Shown: positions 10,608 through 19,560 of the stretch, piece by piece
Position numbering within the stretch: the stretch's first letter is position 1
How the letters are laid out: the number at the start of each line of letters is the position of its first letter
NCBI RefSeq assembly: GCF_900116445.1
Contig: NZ_FPBH01000011.1
Coordinates: forward strand, 62,001-126,000
Reading direction: 5' to 3'
DNA from: Paraburkholderia aspalathi
GTDB lineage: Bacteria > Pseudomonadota > Gammaproteobacteria > Burkholderiales > Burkholderiaceae
Length of the DNA: 64,000 nt
Notes under the pieces: generated by a model
The model's database searches: none
Seen by the model: the letters and a program-made list of their open reading frames with translations, nothing else
What the model was told of the DNA's origin: nothing
Position numbers and translations under genes: made by a program

Positions 10608-11495
10608 TCAGGCGAAATTGGCCGCGCTGGAGGCCGTCTGGCGCAGGTTCGAAGTACGGCGGTTCTGCAGCATCACCAGCCGCTCCATAAAGACGAGGTC
10701 CTTCTCCTCGATCGTGAACGCGGCATCCACCCAGTCCTCGGTAATTTCCATCAGCTCGGCGCGCGAGAGTTGCAGCACCCGTTGGCGTGCCCGCAGCATC
10801 GCGCGGATCCCGTTCATCTTCGGCCGGAGCGTATCGATGAAGGTGCGCGTCGCCATATAAGCGTCGCCCGGCTCGAACAGCTGATCGACCAGTCCCTTGC
10901 CGTGGTGCCACTCAGCCGTGTGCGACTCGCCCATGCCGATCAGTTCCTCGGCCAGACGCATCCCCACCTTGCGCGCGACCAGCGAATAGCCGCCCATGCC
11001 CGGGAACAGATTGAACGCGATCTCCGGAAAGCCCATGCGCGCGTCGTTCTGCGCCAGCAGGAAATGATGCGCGAGCGCCGCCTCGAACCCGCCACCAAGC
11101 GCAGTGCCCTCCACCATCGCGATCGAAATTGCCCCCGTATCAAAACCGCGCGCGGCAGCATGCACGCAATCGACGCAGGCGCGCGCGTACGCCATCAGCG
11201 CCTGGCGCTTGCCGGAGCGGATCGTGTCAGCGAAGAAATCGAGGTCGCCCCCGACGTTGAACATGGTCGGAATCAACGAGCCGGTCACCCAGAAATCGAT
11301 CGGCAAACCGGATTCTCGTGCTGCCTGCGCGAGACCCAGAATGTCATGCACCAGATCGAGATTAAAACAGGGACGCGGCTGCGCCCGCAGCATCATCCAC
11401 ATGATGTTGCGGCCTTCTTCATAGTAGGCGGAGACTTGCGACAAATTGCCGGCTTCAAGGAACGGACGGCAGGCGTGGTGGTTATGCAGATTCAT
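10608..11495 (-). CDS. rpfF: RpfF: DSF-family signal synthase (crotonase fold)
   Basis: 295-residue crotonase-superfamily enzyme matching Burkholderia RpfF, including the conserved N-terminal block ACRPFLEAGNLSQ and EEGRNIMWMMLRAQPRPCF. The two glutamates required for dehydration and thioester cleavage are present: Glu138 in GGGFEAAL and Glu158 in GFPEIAFNLFPGMGG. The family converts 3-hydroxyacyl-ACP into the cis-2-unsaturated fatty acid signal (BDSF in Burkholderia). ATG 11495 was chosen because AAAGGA lies upstream at good spacing; a longer frame to 11723 has no homologous sequence. It converges on rpfR with an 84-bp gap. It is not an ordinary beta-oxidation hydratase, as the N-terminal block and neighbour show. 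Confidence 0.93.
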   Translation of the reverse strand: MNLHNHHACRPFLEAGNLSQVSAYYEEGRNIMWMMLRAQPRPCFNLDLVHDILGLAQAARESGLPIDFWVTGSLIPTMFNVGGDLDFFADTIRSGKRQALMAYARACVDCVHAAARGFDTGAISIAMVEGTALGGGFEAALAHHFLLAQNDARMGFPEIAFNLFPGMGGYSLVARKVGMRLAEELIGMGESHTAEWHHGKGLVDQLFEPGDAYMATRTFIDTLRPKMNGIRAMLRARQRVLQLSRAELMEITEDWVDAAFTIEEKDLVFMERLVMLQNRRTSNLRQTASSAANFA

Positions 11496-11878
11496 TTTGA
11501 ACGGTCCTTTTAAGGTTAAACACTGGCATTGCAATGCGAGCCTAAAGCAGACCGGAATCGGATGGGAGCGGGGTAACCAACAGATGAATGCAACACGCGC
11601 GTGAAGCCCCGCCAGACGGCGCTCTGCGGGGAGGCGAACGGATGGGTAAAAGATCCTGCGGACGCAAACGCTTGCGCACCGGGGAAGGGCGAAATTAGCC
11701 CGCAAATGAGCATCCGGCTGCAATAAATTAGCGAACGAACAAAGCTTGAATTTTTTGCCGGATTTGGAAGAGAAAGAAATAGTCTTCGATTAGGTAATGC
11801 AATCGAAAATATAGCTTGTAGAGGTTTGTTTTTTATTTGTGGGCTAACAGACGGACTATTCAATTCGCATATTTAAAC
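11496..11878. other. Upstream region of rpfF
   Basis: Non-coding stretch containing the rpfF promoter; AT-rich between about 11740 and 11880. A 115-codon minus-strand frame (11516-11863) here lacks a ribosome site and recognisable sequence and is not called. No clear operator was identified. Confidence 0.5.
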
Positions 11879-11900
11879 GCGGGCGCCCCGGGGCGCCCGC
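11879..11900 (-). terminator. Palindromic hairpin downstream of M20 peptidase
   Basis: Perfect 22-bp palindrome with arms GCGGGCGCCCC / GGGGCGCCCGC, 36 bp past the peptidase stop. Reading on the minus strand it is followed by GTTTAAATAT, only weakly T-rich, so it may be a terminator or an mRNA 3'-end stabiliser. Confidence 0.5.
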
Positions 11901-11936
11901 TAATTCGCCTGCTGCGTCATTGCAGCGAAACGCTCA

Positions 11937-13400
11937 TCAAGGCGCGGCCGCGATCACCTGAGCAACGGCTGCCGTGAGCTTCTTGCCATACGGCACGTGC
12001 AGGAACTCGTTCGGTCCGTGTGCGTTCGATTTCGGCCCGAGCACGCCGCACACCATGAACTGCGACTTCGGGAAGCCCGACTTCAATACGTTCATCAACG
12101 GGATCGTGCCGCCCTGCCCCATGTAGGCAACGTCCGCGCCGTAGTGGGTGCGCGACGCGTCGTTAAGCGCGGTGGCGAGCCACGGTGCGAGATCGGGCGC
12201 GCTCCAGCCGCTCGCCGCGCCGGCGTCCGGTTTGAAGGTGACCTTGGCGTTGTATGGCGGATCGAATTCGAGCAACGCCTTCAGTTCGGCGACCGCCTTT
12301 TCCGCTTCGATCAGCGGCGGCAGGCGCAGCGACAGCTTGAATGCCGTGCGCGGACGCAGCACGTTGCCGGCGTCGGCAAGCGCGGGCAAGCCAGCCGCAC
12401 CGGTGACCGACAACGACGGACGCCATGTCGAGTTGAGCAAGGCTTCCTGCGGATCGGTGGTGGTGGGCAGCACCTGACGGCCGTCCTGGCCGCAGGCCCA
12501 CGGCAGTTTCTTCCAGACGTCGTCGCCAAGAATCTGCGCGGTCGCTTCCGTTTCGCGCAGACGGTCCGCCGGAATCTGAACGTGGAAACCCTTCGGCAGC
12601 AACGTGCCGTTGGCGGAGTATTCGAGGCGGTCGAACAGTTGCCGCATGATGCGGAAGCTCGACGGTGCGATGCCGCCGTATCCGCCCGAGTGAATGCCTT
12701 CGTCGAGCACCTGCACTTCGAGGTCGCCGGCAACCAGACCGCGCAACGACGTAGTGAGCCACAGTTGATCGTAGTTGCCCGCACCCGAGTCGAGACACAC
12801 CACAAGTCCGACTTTGCCGAGCCGTTCACGCAATGCGTCGACGTACGGCAGCAGATCGTAGCTGCCCGACTCCTCGCAGGTTTCGATCAGGCCGACGCAG
12901 CGCGGACGCTCGATGCCTTGCGCGTCCAGCGCGGCCAGCGCCGTGATGCTCGCGTAGATCGCATAGCCGTCGTCGGCACCGCCGCGGCCGTACAGCTTGT
13001 CGTTTTCGAGCTTCGGCGTCCAGGGGCCGAGGTCGTTGCGCCAGCCGTCGAATTCAGGCTGCTTGTCGAGGTGGCCGTAGAGCACGATGGTTTCTTCGCT
13101 GCCCGATCGGGTCGCGGCCGTTTCGAAGAAAATCACCGGCGTGCGGCCCGGCAAGCGGATCACTTCGAGTTTCAGGCCGCGCACGGGTTGCTGTTCGGCC
13201 CATTGCGCCGCGTCGGTAATCACGCGCTCAAGGTAGCCGTGCTTGACCCACTCGGGATCGAACGCCGGACTCTTGGCCGGCACGGCGATGTAGTCCGTGA
13301 GCGCAGGAACAATCTCGTCATTCCATTTACGGTCTACGAATTCGCGTAGCGTGTCCTGGTTGATGCGCTGGGTCTGCTGGGTCGTATCGTCGGAGATCAT
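11937..13400 (-). CDS. M20 family metallopeptidase (dipeptidase-like)
   Basis: 487-residue cytoplasmic zinc peptidase of the M20 family. Zinc-ligand signatures seen: LYGHLDKQPEF (His and general-base region), GRGGADDGYAIYA (bridging Asp), ETCEESGS (Glu-Glu pair) and a C-terminal HGPNEF. This layout fits carnosinase-like and broad dipeptidases that hydrolyse short peptides. There is no signal peptide. The gene is monocistronic, with an unrelated gene divergent upstream. Exact substrate cannot be inferred. Start ATG 13400 lacks a strong Shine-Dalgarno. Confidence 0.87.
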   Translation of the reverse strand: MISDDTTQQTQRINQDTLREFVDRKWNDEIVPALTDYIAVPAKSPAFDPEWVKHGYLERVITDAAQWAEQQPVRGLKLEVIRLPGRTPVIFFETAATRSGSEETIVLYGHLDKQPEFDGWRNDLGPWTPKLENDKLYGRGGADDGYAIYASITALAALDAQGIERPRCVGLIETCEESGSYDLLPYVDALRERLGKVGLVVCLDSGAGNYDQLWLTTSLRGLVAGDLEVQVLDEGIHSGGYGGIAPSSFRIMRQLFDRLEYSANGTLLPKGFHVQIPADRLRETEATAQILGDDVWKKLPWACGQDGRQVLPTTTDPQEALLNSTWRPSLSVTGAAGLPALADAGNVLRPRTAFKLSLRLPPLIEAEKAVAELKALLEFDPPYNAKVTFKPDAGAASGWSAPDLAPWLATALNDASRTHYGADVAYMGQGGTIPLMNVLKSGFPKSQFMVCGVLGPKSNAHGPNEFLHVPYGKKLTAAVAQVIAAAP

Positions 13401-13564
13401 GGTGGCGGTCCGTGGCGGTTCTGTTCAGTCGAAACGTCCATGATAGTCCTGATGGGCGACGCGCTGAACCCCCTCGCCTTGCATGCAGGTTTCGGAACAA
13501 CCCAGCGCAAAGAAAACAATCGCGCGACAATCGGGGGATACATCGCGTCCTGAGGAGCCAGGCT

Positions 13565-13885
13565 ATGGGTGGCAACGTCGTGGTACAGGCCATCGCCGCG
13601 GTGCTCGCGCTGGCGCTGTATTTTCTGCCGAGCATTCTCGCGGACCGGCGCAAGCGTCATGACGTGCTGACGCTTGCGCTCTTCAACGCATGCCTCGGTT
13701 GGACCGGCTTCGGCTGGCTGCTCGCCCTCTACTGGTCGCTACAGCCCAACCCGCCGAAGAACGTGGCCGGCGAAGTGGTAGAGACGCGCAAGATCGTGCG
13801 GATGCGCGCGTTTTCGTCAGCCCTTCTGGTACGCGTGCAAAGGCGGTCCGCGGCGCGTGAGCGTCCGGAAAACAAGCAGCCTTGA
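13565..13885 (+). CDS. Small membrane protein, superinfection-immunity-like
   Basis: 106 residues. Two hydrophobic segments (about 5-22 and 38-58) flank a short polar turn DRRKRHD, followed by a basic cytoplasmic tail. The pattern FLPSILADRRKRHD ... LFNACLGWTGFGWLLALYW is typical of the superinfection immunity (phage T4 Imm-like) family, common as a chromosomal single gene. ATG 13565 has GAGGAG 7-8 bp upstream; the open frame begins much earlier but overlaps the divergent peptidase promoter. No phage genes are nearby, so a true anti-phage role is not supported. Confidence 0.75.
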   Translation: MGGNVVVQAIAAVLALALYFLPSILADRRKRHDVLTLALFNACLGWTGFGWLLALYWSLQPNPPKNVAGEVVETRKIVRMRAFSSALLVRVQRRSAARERPENKQP

Positions 13886-13923
13886 TTCAATAACAATTGT
13901 GCGCAGCAACCGCAGGCAGCCGG

Positions 13924-14343
13924 CTAGCGGTGCGTTTGCTGCCGCGCGTCATAGCGCTCACGCGCAGCGTCGAGTTCGGCCGCGTTTTCCTCGGCCCAAT
14001 GATCGAGCGTCACCAGCGCGTCACTGAGCGTTCGCCCCAGTTCGCTCAGCCGGTACTCCACGAGCGCCACCGCGCCCGGCTGCTCCTCGCGGATCACCAG
14101 CCCGTTCCGCTCGAGTTCCTTGAGCGTCTGCGTCAGCACCTTCTGTGAAATGCCGCCGATCTTGCGCAGCAAGGCGTTATTGCGCATCGGGCCGGGCAGC
14201 AGCGCCGGCAGGATGAGCAGCGTCCACTTTCCCGCGATCAGTTCGAGCGCGAGCCGCGACGAACAGGCGGCATCGAAAACGTCACCGCGGTAGGGCTGTT
14301 CGGTCGAGGCGAGGGGCGCGTTGGTGGACTCGGGCAATGCCAT
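13924..14343 (-). CDS. HxlR-family transcriptional regulator
   Basis: 139-residue winged-helix protein. The family signature is present: Cys near residue 27, LIAGKWTLLILPALLPGPMRNNALLRKIGGISQKVLTQTLKELERNGLV. HxlR/MarR-like regulators often sense electrophiles or oxidants through a conserved cysteine. It is divergent from an SMR exporter, the usual layout of a regulator controlling its neighbour. No Shine-Dalgarno precedes ATG 14343; instead an inverted repeat lies just 2 bp upstream, suggesting autorepression. Confidence 0.85.
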   Translation of the reverse strand: MALPESTNAPLASTEQPYRGDVFDAACSSRLALELIAGKWTLLILPALLPGPMRNNALLRKIGGISQKVLTQTLKELERNGLVIREEQPGAVALVEYRLSELGRTLSDALVTLDHWAEENAAELDAARERYDARQQTHR

Positions 14344-14345
14344 GG

Positions 14346-14359
14346 TTACCAGTGGGTAA
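14346..14359. promoter_or_regulatory. Candidate HxlR operator
   Basis: Inverted repeat TTACC-AGTG-GGTAA in the HxlR/SMR divergent region, immediately upstream of the regulator start. Binding by HxlR is inferred from position only. Confidence 0.4.
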
Positions 14360-14427
14360 GTAATGGTGAGCGCATCACTATAGCCCTAAGCTGGCCGCTC
14401 ATTCACCACTCACCGATGGGGCTCACG

Positions 14428-14745
14428 ATGGCATGGCTCATTCTGCTCGCCGCAAGCGCGGTCGAAATCCTGATGGCGTTGGCGTTGAAATATGCAAACG
14501 GATGGACGCGCTTGTGGCCGAGCATCGGTGGCGTTGCAGCCGCGCTCGGCAGCGTGTTTTTACTGACGCTGGCGATGAAGCATTTGCCGGCCGGTACGGC
14601 CTACGTGGTATGGACAGGGATCGGATCGTTTGGCATCACGGTGCTGGGCGTGATGCTGTTCAACGACCCGGTTTCGGCACCCCGCGTGATCTGCATGACC
14701 TTGATCGTGCTGTCAGTGGCGGGGTTGAAACTGATCGATGGATAA
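14428..14745 (+). CDS. SMR-family exporter (Gdx/SugE-like)
   Basis: 105-residue protein with four transmembrane helices. The essential Glu13 (ASAVEILMAL) is present, and the segments KYANGW and GTAYVVWTGIGSFG match the SugE/Gdx branch, whose members export guanidinium and some quaternary ammonium compounds by proton exchange, rather than the EmrE branch. Start ATG 14428 gives the standard family length; ATG 14416 would add four residues. It is divergent from and probably controlled by the HxlR regulator. No guanidine riboswitch fold was recognised upstream. Confidence 0.83.
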   Translation: MAWLILLAASAVEILMALALKYANGWTRLWPSIGGVAAALGSVFLLTLAMKHLPAGTAYVVWTGIGSFGITVLGVMLFNDPVSAPRVICMTLIVLSVAGLKLIDG

Positions 14746-14785
14746 ACCGGTTCGCGGGGCGCATACGTACGCTGGGCCGCTTCTC

Positions 14786-15058
14786 TCAGGCAGCCCGGCC
14801 CATTCTGCCCCACATCACCGAGCCGGCGGGAATCGAGCGCGGCTCAGCCCGCACGCTCTCGTGCGCGAACATTTCGCGGCGCAGCTCGCCATGTTCGTCG
14901 AACCACTCGCAAATCAGCCAGTCGCCCGGATTGAGCGCCACCGGTCCCGCATACGTCACCGTCATGCGCGGACCGCCTTCCTTCAGCGTGACGACATCGC
15001 CGACATTGAAGCGTGCGGCTGGCGGTGTTTCGAATACGTCAATGGTAGCGGTCAGCAT
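14786..15058 (-). CDS. YodC-like DUF2158 small protein
   Basis: 90 residues. The core FNVGDVVTLKEGGPRMTV ... WLICEWFDEHGELRREMF matches the small YodC/DUF2158 fold (an SH3-like barrel) of unknown function. ATG 15058 is chosen because AGGGG sits 8 bp upstream; the frame extends to 15166 without support. It is isolated, convergent with the SMR gene. Confidence 0.75.
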   Translation of the reverse strand: MLTATIDVFETPPAARFNVGDVVTLKEGGPRMTVTYAGPVALNPGDWLICEWFDEHGELRREMFAHESVRAEPRSIPAGSVMWGRMGRAA

Positions 15059-15544
15059 ATTCAATCCCCTGCGGAACCCGTTGAGCGGAATAAAGTCATC
15101 GCACCGTGCTTTGCAACATAGAACCCTGCCGAATGAAAACTCTAAAAAGTTGGCCAAGATTAACAATCGAAATTAACTACGGCAAGCGCTTTTTATTGAT
15201 ACCGTTTTCATTGGGACTGGAATAGGTTTCCCATCCCGGCAGTCGATGGGTAAAACCGGGGAAAACCCTTTATAACGGCGCCAGGCCACCACCCGTGCGG
15301 CATTGCACGATCGCAAAACTTACGGCGGCAAACCCGGTGCGCCAGTAGAAAATGCGCGCTGGATTTGTCATATCTAAACAGCCACCGACAAACCCGATTC
15401 GGGTTTATTCCGATCGCTCACACGCGGAATTACCTATGAACGGGAAACTCATCGGTAAATGCACCCACTCCAAAACCAGTTTTGTTTAAAGTGCATAATA
15501 GTTTTTAGCGACCACCGTTGAAAACGATCTCCGGTCCGCTATTT
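15059..15544. other. Intergenic region
   Basis: About 490 bp without a supported gene. It contains the promoter of the YodC-like gene and the 3' flank of the DHA2 transporter. I see no strong terminator, repeat or RNA structure. Confidence 0.5.
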
Positions 15545-17110
15545 TTAAACCGGCTGTGCAGCGCGACGCAATGCGAGCTGTTGATGCCGCACCAGCAGCA
15601 CGCTCAAACCGATACACACGAACATCAGACACGCGTTGATCGCGAGGCTGTACTGGAACGCGTGCGCATAGACAGCCGACGTGTCGCGACCGCCAATCAC
15701 GCCGAAAAACGCGCCGCTGATGGCCGCCGTGCCGAACGCCGAGCCGATCTGCAAGGTCGACGACACCACGCCCGAAGCAAGCCCTGCCTTCTCCGGCGCG
15801 ACTTCCAGCAGCACGATGCGCATGATCGACGGCAGGAGCAGGCCGTGACCGACACCCGCGCACACCAGTCCGCAATAGAACAGCAGATCGGGCGTAGCGG
15901 CATGGGTCGCGGACCAGCCGGTGACCGTGAAGCCGACGGCCATCATCGAAAAGCCGAGCGCCAACACATGACCGCCGATTCGCTTGACCACCGCGGGCGA
16001 CGTCAACGGCCCGATCACGAAGCCGATCGCGAACGGCATGATGGCCATGCCGGAAGCGAGCGGCGTCCAATGCAAGCCGGTTTGCAGGAAGATCCCGTAG
16101 GTCAGGAAAAACGCACTGTTGCAATAGAACAGGAACGCGAGCACCAGGCCCAGTGCGAAGGCCGGGTTGCGGAACAATTGCAGATCCACCAGAGGATGGC
16201 CACCGCCGCGCTCGACGCGCCGCTCGGTCGCCACGAATAGCGCGAAGACGGGGACGGCCAGTGCGAACATCACGAAGGTCCACGCGGGCCAGCCGGCTTC
16301 ACGGCCGTGCGTCATCGGATAGATGATCAGCAGCAGGACCATCGAGAGCAGCGCGACGCCCTTCAGGTCGATGCCGGTGTTGGTGGCCGGCTGATTTTCC
16401 GGCACGAACTTCCATGTGCCGATGAAGGCCACGATGCCGATCGGAATGTTGATCAGAAAAATGATGCGCCAGTCGAGCCCGAACGGGTGATACGTGATCA
16501 GCGCGCCGCCGCCCAGTTGACCCACGATCGACGACAGCCCGAAGACGAAACCATAGAGGCTCATGACCTTGGTCTGCCGATGCAGCGGCACGACCGCGCG
16601 GATGGTGGCCAGCACTTGCGGCGCCATGACCGCGGCGGCGATGCCCTGCACGATCCGCGAGATCACCAGCATGTGGCCGCTGGTGGCGAAGCCACACAGC
16701 GCGGAGGCGACCACGAAGGCCGCCATGCCCGTCATGAACATGCGGCGCCGGCCGAACAGGTCGCCGAGACGCCCTCCCGTGATCAGCAACACGGCATAAG
16801 CGGATGCGTAGGCGGACACCACGAGTTGCAATTGCGCGTCGGTAGCGTTCAGGCCGGTGTGAATCGACGGCAGCGCGAGGTTGACGATGAAATAGTCGAG
16901 CGGCGCGAGGAAGGCGCCGACGAACAGCACAGCAAGCGCGAGCCCCTGGCGCTCGAAGCCGGACGCGGCCTTTGCAGCGTGGGTGGCCTTCGTAGCAGTG
17001 GCAATCCCGCTAGCGGCAACCGCACCCACGCCTGGACAAACGGCGGCGGCGGCTCCGCCTGCCGGACCAACAAATGCCGCCGGAGCGGGCTTGATCGGGT
17101 CTCTATTCAT
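15545..17110 (-). CDS. DHA2-family MFS drug efflux transporter (EmrB/QacA type)
   Basis: 521 residues, about 14 transmembrane helices expected. After an Ala/Pro-rich cytoplasmic N terminus, the core begins LAVLFVGAFLAPLDYFIVNLALPSI (TM1 with the DHA2 Asp) and includes GGRLGDLFGRRRMF (motif A) and GQLGGGALI (motif C region). Proton-driven export of toxic compounds is the family role. It lies 30 bp downstream of a TetR regulator on the same strand, so the two probably form an operon repressed by it. Confidence 0.87.
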   Translation of the reverse strand: MNRDPIKPAPAAFVGPAGGAAAAVCPGVGAVAASGIATATKATHAAKAASGFERQGLALAVLFVGAFLAPLDYFIVNLALPSIHTGLNATDAQLQLVVSAYASAYAVLLITGGRLGDLFGRRRMFMTGMAAFVVASALCGFATSGHMLVISRIVQGIAAAVMAPQVLATIRAVVPLHRQTKVMSLYGFVFGLSSIVGQLGGGALITYHPFGLDWRIIFLINIPIGIVAFIGTWKFVPENQPATNTGIDLKGVALLSMVLLLIIYPMTHGREAGWPAWTFVMFALAVPVFALFVATERRVERGGGHPLVDLQLFRNPAFALGLVLAFLFYCNSAFFLTYGIFLQTGLHWTPLASGMAIMPFAIGFVIGPLTSPAVVKRIGGHVLALGFSMMAVGFTVTGWSATHAATPDLLFYCGLVCAGVGHGLLLPSIMRIVLLEVAPEKAGLASGVVSSTLQIGSAFGTAAISGAFFGVIGGRDTSAVYAHAFQYSLAINACLMFVCIGLSVLLVRHQQLALRRAAQPV

Positions 17111-17140
17111 GACCGTTCGTTCAAAAATTAGGTAAAAAAA

Positions 17141-17779
17141 TTAGACGAGCGCACGCATGGCGACGTCCACGATTCCGATCAGCGCATCTTCCTTGTGGGC
17201 GACTCGCCCCAATACGCGCAGTCCTTGCATCACGCACAGGAGGAAATCGCCAACGGCTTTTTCATCGAGCGTGGAATTGAAGGCGCCGCTCGCCTGGCCG
17301 CGAATCACCGAGGCCGCCAGCAGCGTAGCCATACGACGTTGAATCGCCGCGACGCGGGTGCGCAGTTCCTCGTCCCCGGGTTGCATCTCCAGTGTGGTGT
17401 TGGTGATGAAGCAGCTGCGCTCGCCGGTCAGCGCGCACGCGACCCGGGCGTAATGCAGCAAAGCATTGCGCAGTGCCTCTTCCGCCGGCACCGGCGCGTT
17501 CAGCCGTTCGGCGAGCCGCGCGACCGAACCTTCCGCGTAGTGATCGAGCGCGGCGAGCATGATGCCGTGCTTGTCGCCGAATACCCCGTACAGACTGCCC
17601 CGCAACAGGCCGGTGGCCTTACAGAGGTCGTCGATCGAGGTGGCGTGATAGCCGTGATTCCAGAAAACCTGGCTTGCGCTGGTTAAGACGGTGTCCGTGT
17701 CGAACTCGCGCGGCCGCCCCCGAGGGCAGGCCTCACCGTCTTTTTTCGCGAATTGCTTCGAATTGCCAGATTGCTTCAT
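17141..17779 (-). CDS. TetR-family transcriptional regulator
   Basis: 212 residues. The N-terminal helix-turn-helix DTDTVLTSASQVFWNHGYHATSIDDLCKATGLLRGSLYGVFGDKHG fits TetR, and the effector domain resembles the TetR_C family (GERSCFITNTTLEM). It precedes the DHA2 transporter by 30 bp on the same strand and probably autoregulates the pair. Effector unknown. Confidence 0.87.
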   Translation of the reverse strand: MKQSGNSKQFAKKDGEACPRGRPREFDTDTVLTSASQVFWNHGYHATSIDDLCKATGLLRGSLYGVFGDKHGIMLAALDHYAEGSVARLAERLNAPVPAEEALRNALLHYARVACALTGERSCFITNTTLEMQPGDEELRTRVAAIQRRMATLLAASVIRGQASGAFNSTLDEKAVGDFLLCVMQGLRVLGRVAHKEDALIGIVDVAMRALV

Positions 17780-17842
17780 GTGACGGATATTATGACTAAC
17801 CGTTCAAGAAAGCAAGGCGAGATTCGAAACGGGTACGGCCGT

Positions 17843-18685
17843 CTATTTGCCCCACTTCTGCGCGGCGCTCGTGAAGAGCTGGTTGATCTCATTGCCGCTG
17901 GCGGCTTCTTTCGTGTAGTTGAAAGTGCCGTGATCTCGCATCTCGTGCGCGGCGCGGAGAAATGCACCCAACGCCGCGCGCGCCAACGAGCCGCCCACAC
18001 TGACACGCCGCACACCCAGCGCCTGCAGGTCCTCGAAACTGAGCAGCACGCCTTGCAAGCCCATCAGCACATTGACCGGCCGGTCGAGCGAACTGACTAC
18101 GGCGGCGATCTCTTCGCGCGTCTTCAGGCCGGGCGCGTAAAGCACGTCGGCCCCAGCCTCCTGGTAAGCCTGCAGACGCCGGATCGTATCGTCGAGATCG
18201 GGCCGGCCCACCAGGTAGTTCTCGGCACGCGCCGTCAGCGTGAACGGAAACGGCAGAGCACGCGCCGCGGCGACTGCCGCGCGCACGCGCTCCACGGCAG
18301 CCTCGAACGGGTAGATCGGTTCATCCGCGCGGCCGGTTGCATCCTCGATCGAACCGCCGACCACGCCCGCAGCCGCGGCCTGCCTGATCGTCTCGGCACA
18401 GTCTTCCGGGGCGTCGCCGAAGCCGTTTTCCAGATCGGCGCTGACCGGCAAATCGGTCGCACCCGCGATTTCGGCGAGGTGCACCATCATCTGCGCGCGG
18501 CCGATCGCGTTATCCGGCAGGCCACGCGAAAACGCATAGCCGGCGCTACTGGTGGCGAGCGCCTTGAAACCGGCCAGCGCGAGCAGCCGCGCGGTGCCGA
18601 TGTCCCAGGGATTCGGGATGATGAAGCCCTCGCTCGCTGCGTGATATGACTGGAATTGCCGTGCTTTTTCGGTTTGCGTTGTCAT
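17843..18685 (-). CDS. Isocitrate lyase/PEP mutase superfamily protein
   Basis: 280 residues from ATG 18685. Shows the superfamily features IIPNPWDIGTARLLALAGFKALATSSAG and LPVSADLENGFGD (metal-binding Asp/Glu), SIEDATG and the C-terminal RRVSVGGSLAR. This subgroup includes carboxyvinyl-carboxyphosphonate phosphorylmutase-like and 2-methylisocitrate-lyase-like proteins. The classic KKCGH lyase motif is absent, so lyase activity on isocitrate is unlikely and substrate is unknown. A frame extends 14 codons upstream; ATG 18685 has GGGA upstream. No phosphonate or propionate genes are adjacent. Confidence 0.83.
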   Translation of the reverse strand: MTTQTEKARQFQSYHAASEGFIIPNPWDIGTARLLALAGFKALATSSAGYAFSRGLPDNAIGRAQMMVHLAEIAGATDLPVSADLENGFGDAPEDCAETIRQAAAAGVVGGSIEDATGRADEPIYPFEAAVERVRAAVAAARALPFPFTLTARAENYLVGRPDLDDTIRRLQAYQEAGADVLYAPGLKTREEIAAVVSSLDRPVNVLMGLQGVLLSFEDLQALGVRRVSVGGSLARAALGAFLRAAHEMRDHGTFNYTKEAASGNEINQLFTSAAQKWGK

Positions 18686-18856
18686 CGACGGTCCCATTGA
18701 AAACGACGACCGGCGTTTTGCGCCCACGCGCTGCCGGATCGTCGTCGTGTGTTCGTTAAATAAGCAGTAAACAGCAAGAACGGAGAGTGGCAGCCGGCGG
18801 TCTGGCTACCGCCGCCAGCCAGCCCTTCATCTGTCCGCAATAGACAAACCGCGCGC

Positions 18857-19282
18857 TCAGGTTTCGAGCTTTGCGTCCATCGTGATGGTGGCCTTCAGTA
18901 CCTTGGAAACCGGGCAGCCCGCCTTGGCGTCCGCGGTCGCCTTCTCGAACGCGGCTTTATCGCCACCGGGGATTTTCACGGCTACATCCAGATGCACCGC
19001 GGTAATCGAAAAGCCGCCGCCGTCCTTGTCGAGCGTGACGGTGGCCGCTGTGGCGATACGTTCAGGGGTGATGCCGGCCTTGCTCAGTTCGGCCGATAGC
19101 GCCATCGAGAAACAACCCGCGTGCGCAGCCGCGATCAGCTCTTCCGGATTCGTGCCGATGCCGTCCGCGAAGCGCGTGGCAAACGAGTATTGGGTGTCCT
19201 TGAGGACGCCGCTGTCAGTGGAAATCGAGCCTTTGCCGTCTTGCAGGCCGCCTTGCCAGACTGCTGATGCCTTGCGCTTCAT
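18857..19282 (-). CDS. OsmC-family peroxidase
   Basis: 141 residues. The two redox cysteines are in AGCFSMALS and AGCPVSK, the OsmC layout (reduction of organic hydroperoxides, dithiol chemistry in the cytosol). Length and the DGIGTNPEELIAAAHAGC stretch fit OsmC rather than Ohr. ATG 19282 follows GGAGAGAG. It is monocistronic; no peroxide regulator is adjacent. Confidence 0.9.
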   Translation of the reverse strand: MKRKASAVWQGGLQDGKGSISTDSGVLKDTQYSFATRFADGIGTNPEELIAAAHAGCFSMALSAELSKAGITPERIATAATVTLDKDGGGFSITAVHLDVAVKIPGGDKAAFEKATADAKAGCPVSKVLKATITMDAKLET

Positions 19283-19560
19283 TGCTCTCTCCTGTTTGCC
19301 CTGCTTCGCGCCGCTCCTCAACCCTACGTGATGCCGCCCACAACGGTCCAGCCCGGGTATTCGTAGTATCGGCATCGGTCGTGAGTGCCCCAACGGAACT
19401 TCCTTCGGGGCGTGCCGCGCGGCGCAAGAGGTGCGGGCGTGGACCGAACTTCATCATAGGCGCTTCCGTGTGCCAGTGTCGTGACGACGCCGGCACACGG
19501 TTCGCTGATGCACGTCACGGTCCGTGCCGCAATCCGTGTAGCAGACTCAGGGCGCAGTCG

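Noticed and set aside
11516..11863. 115-codon minus-strand frame upstream of rpfF
   Set aside because: AT-rich, no Shine-Dalgarno and no recognisable protein pattern; overlaps the likely rpfF promoter.
14344..14427. Guanidine riboswitch upstream of the SMR exporter
   Set aside because: The leader is too short, and neither of the expected conserved loops was seen; an HxlR-type operator explains the region better.
17101..17842. Shared CCGTTC motif near the TetR and DHA2 genes as a TetR operator
   Set aside because: ACCGTTC appears in both upstream regions, but without a convincing palindrome or matching context.
18780..18830. Hairpin GCCGGCGGT / ACCGCCGCC after OsmC gene as a terminator
   Set aside because: Stem is imperfect and no T-run follows on the relevant strand.
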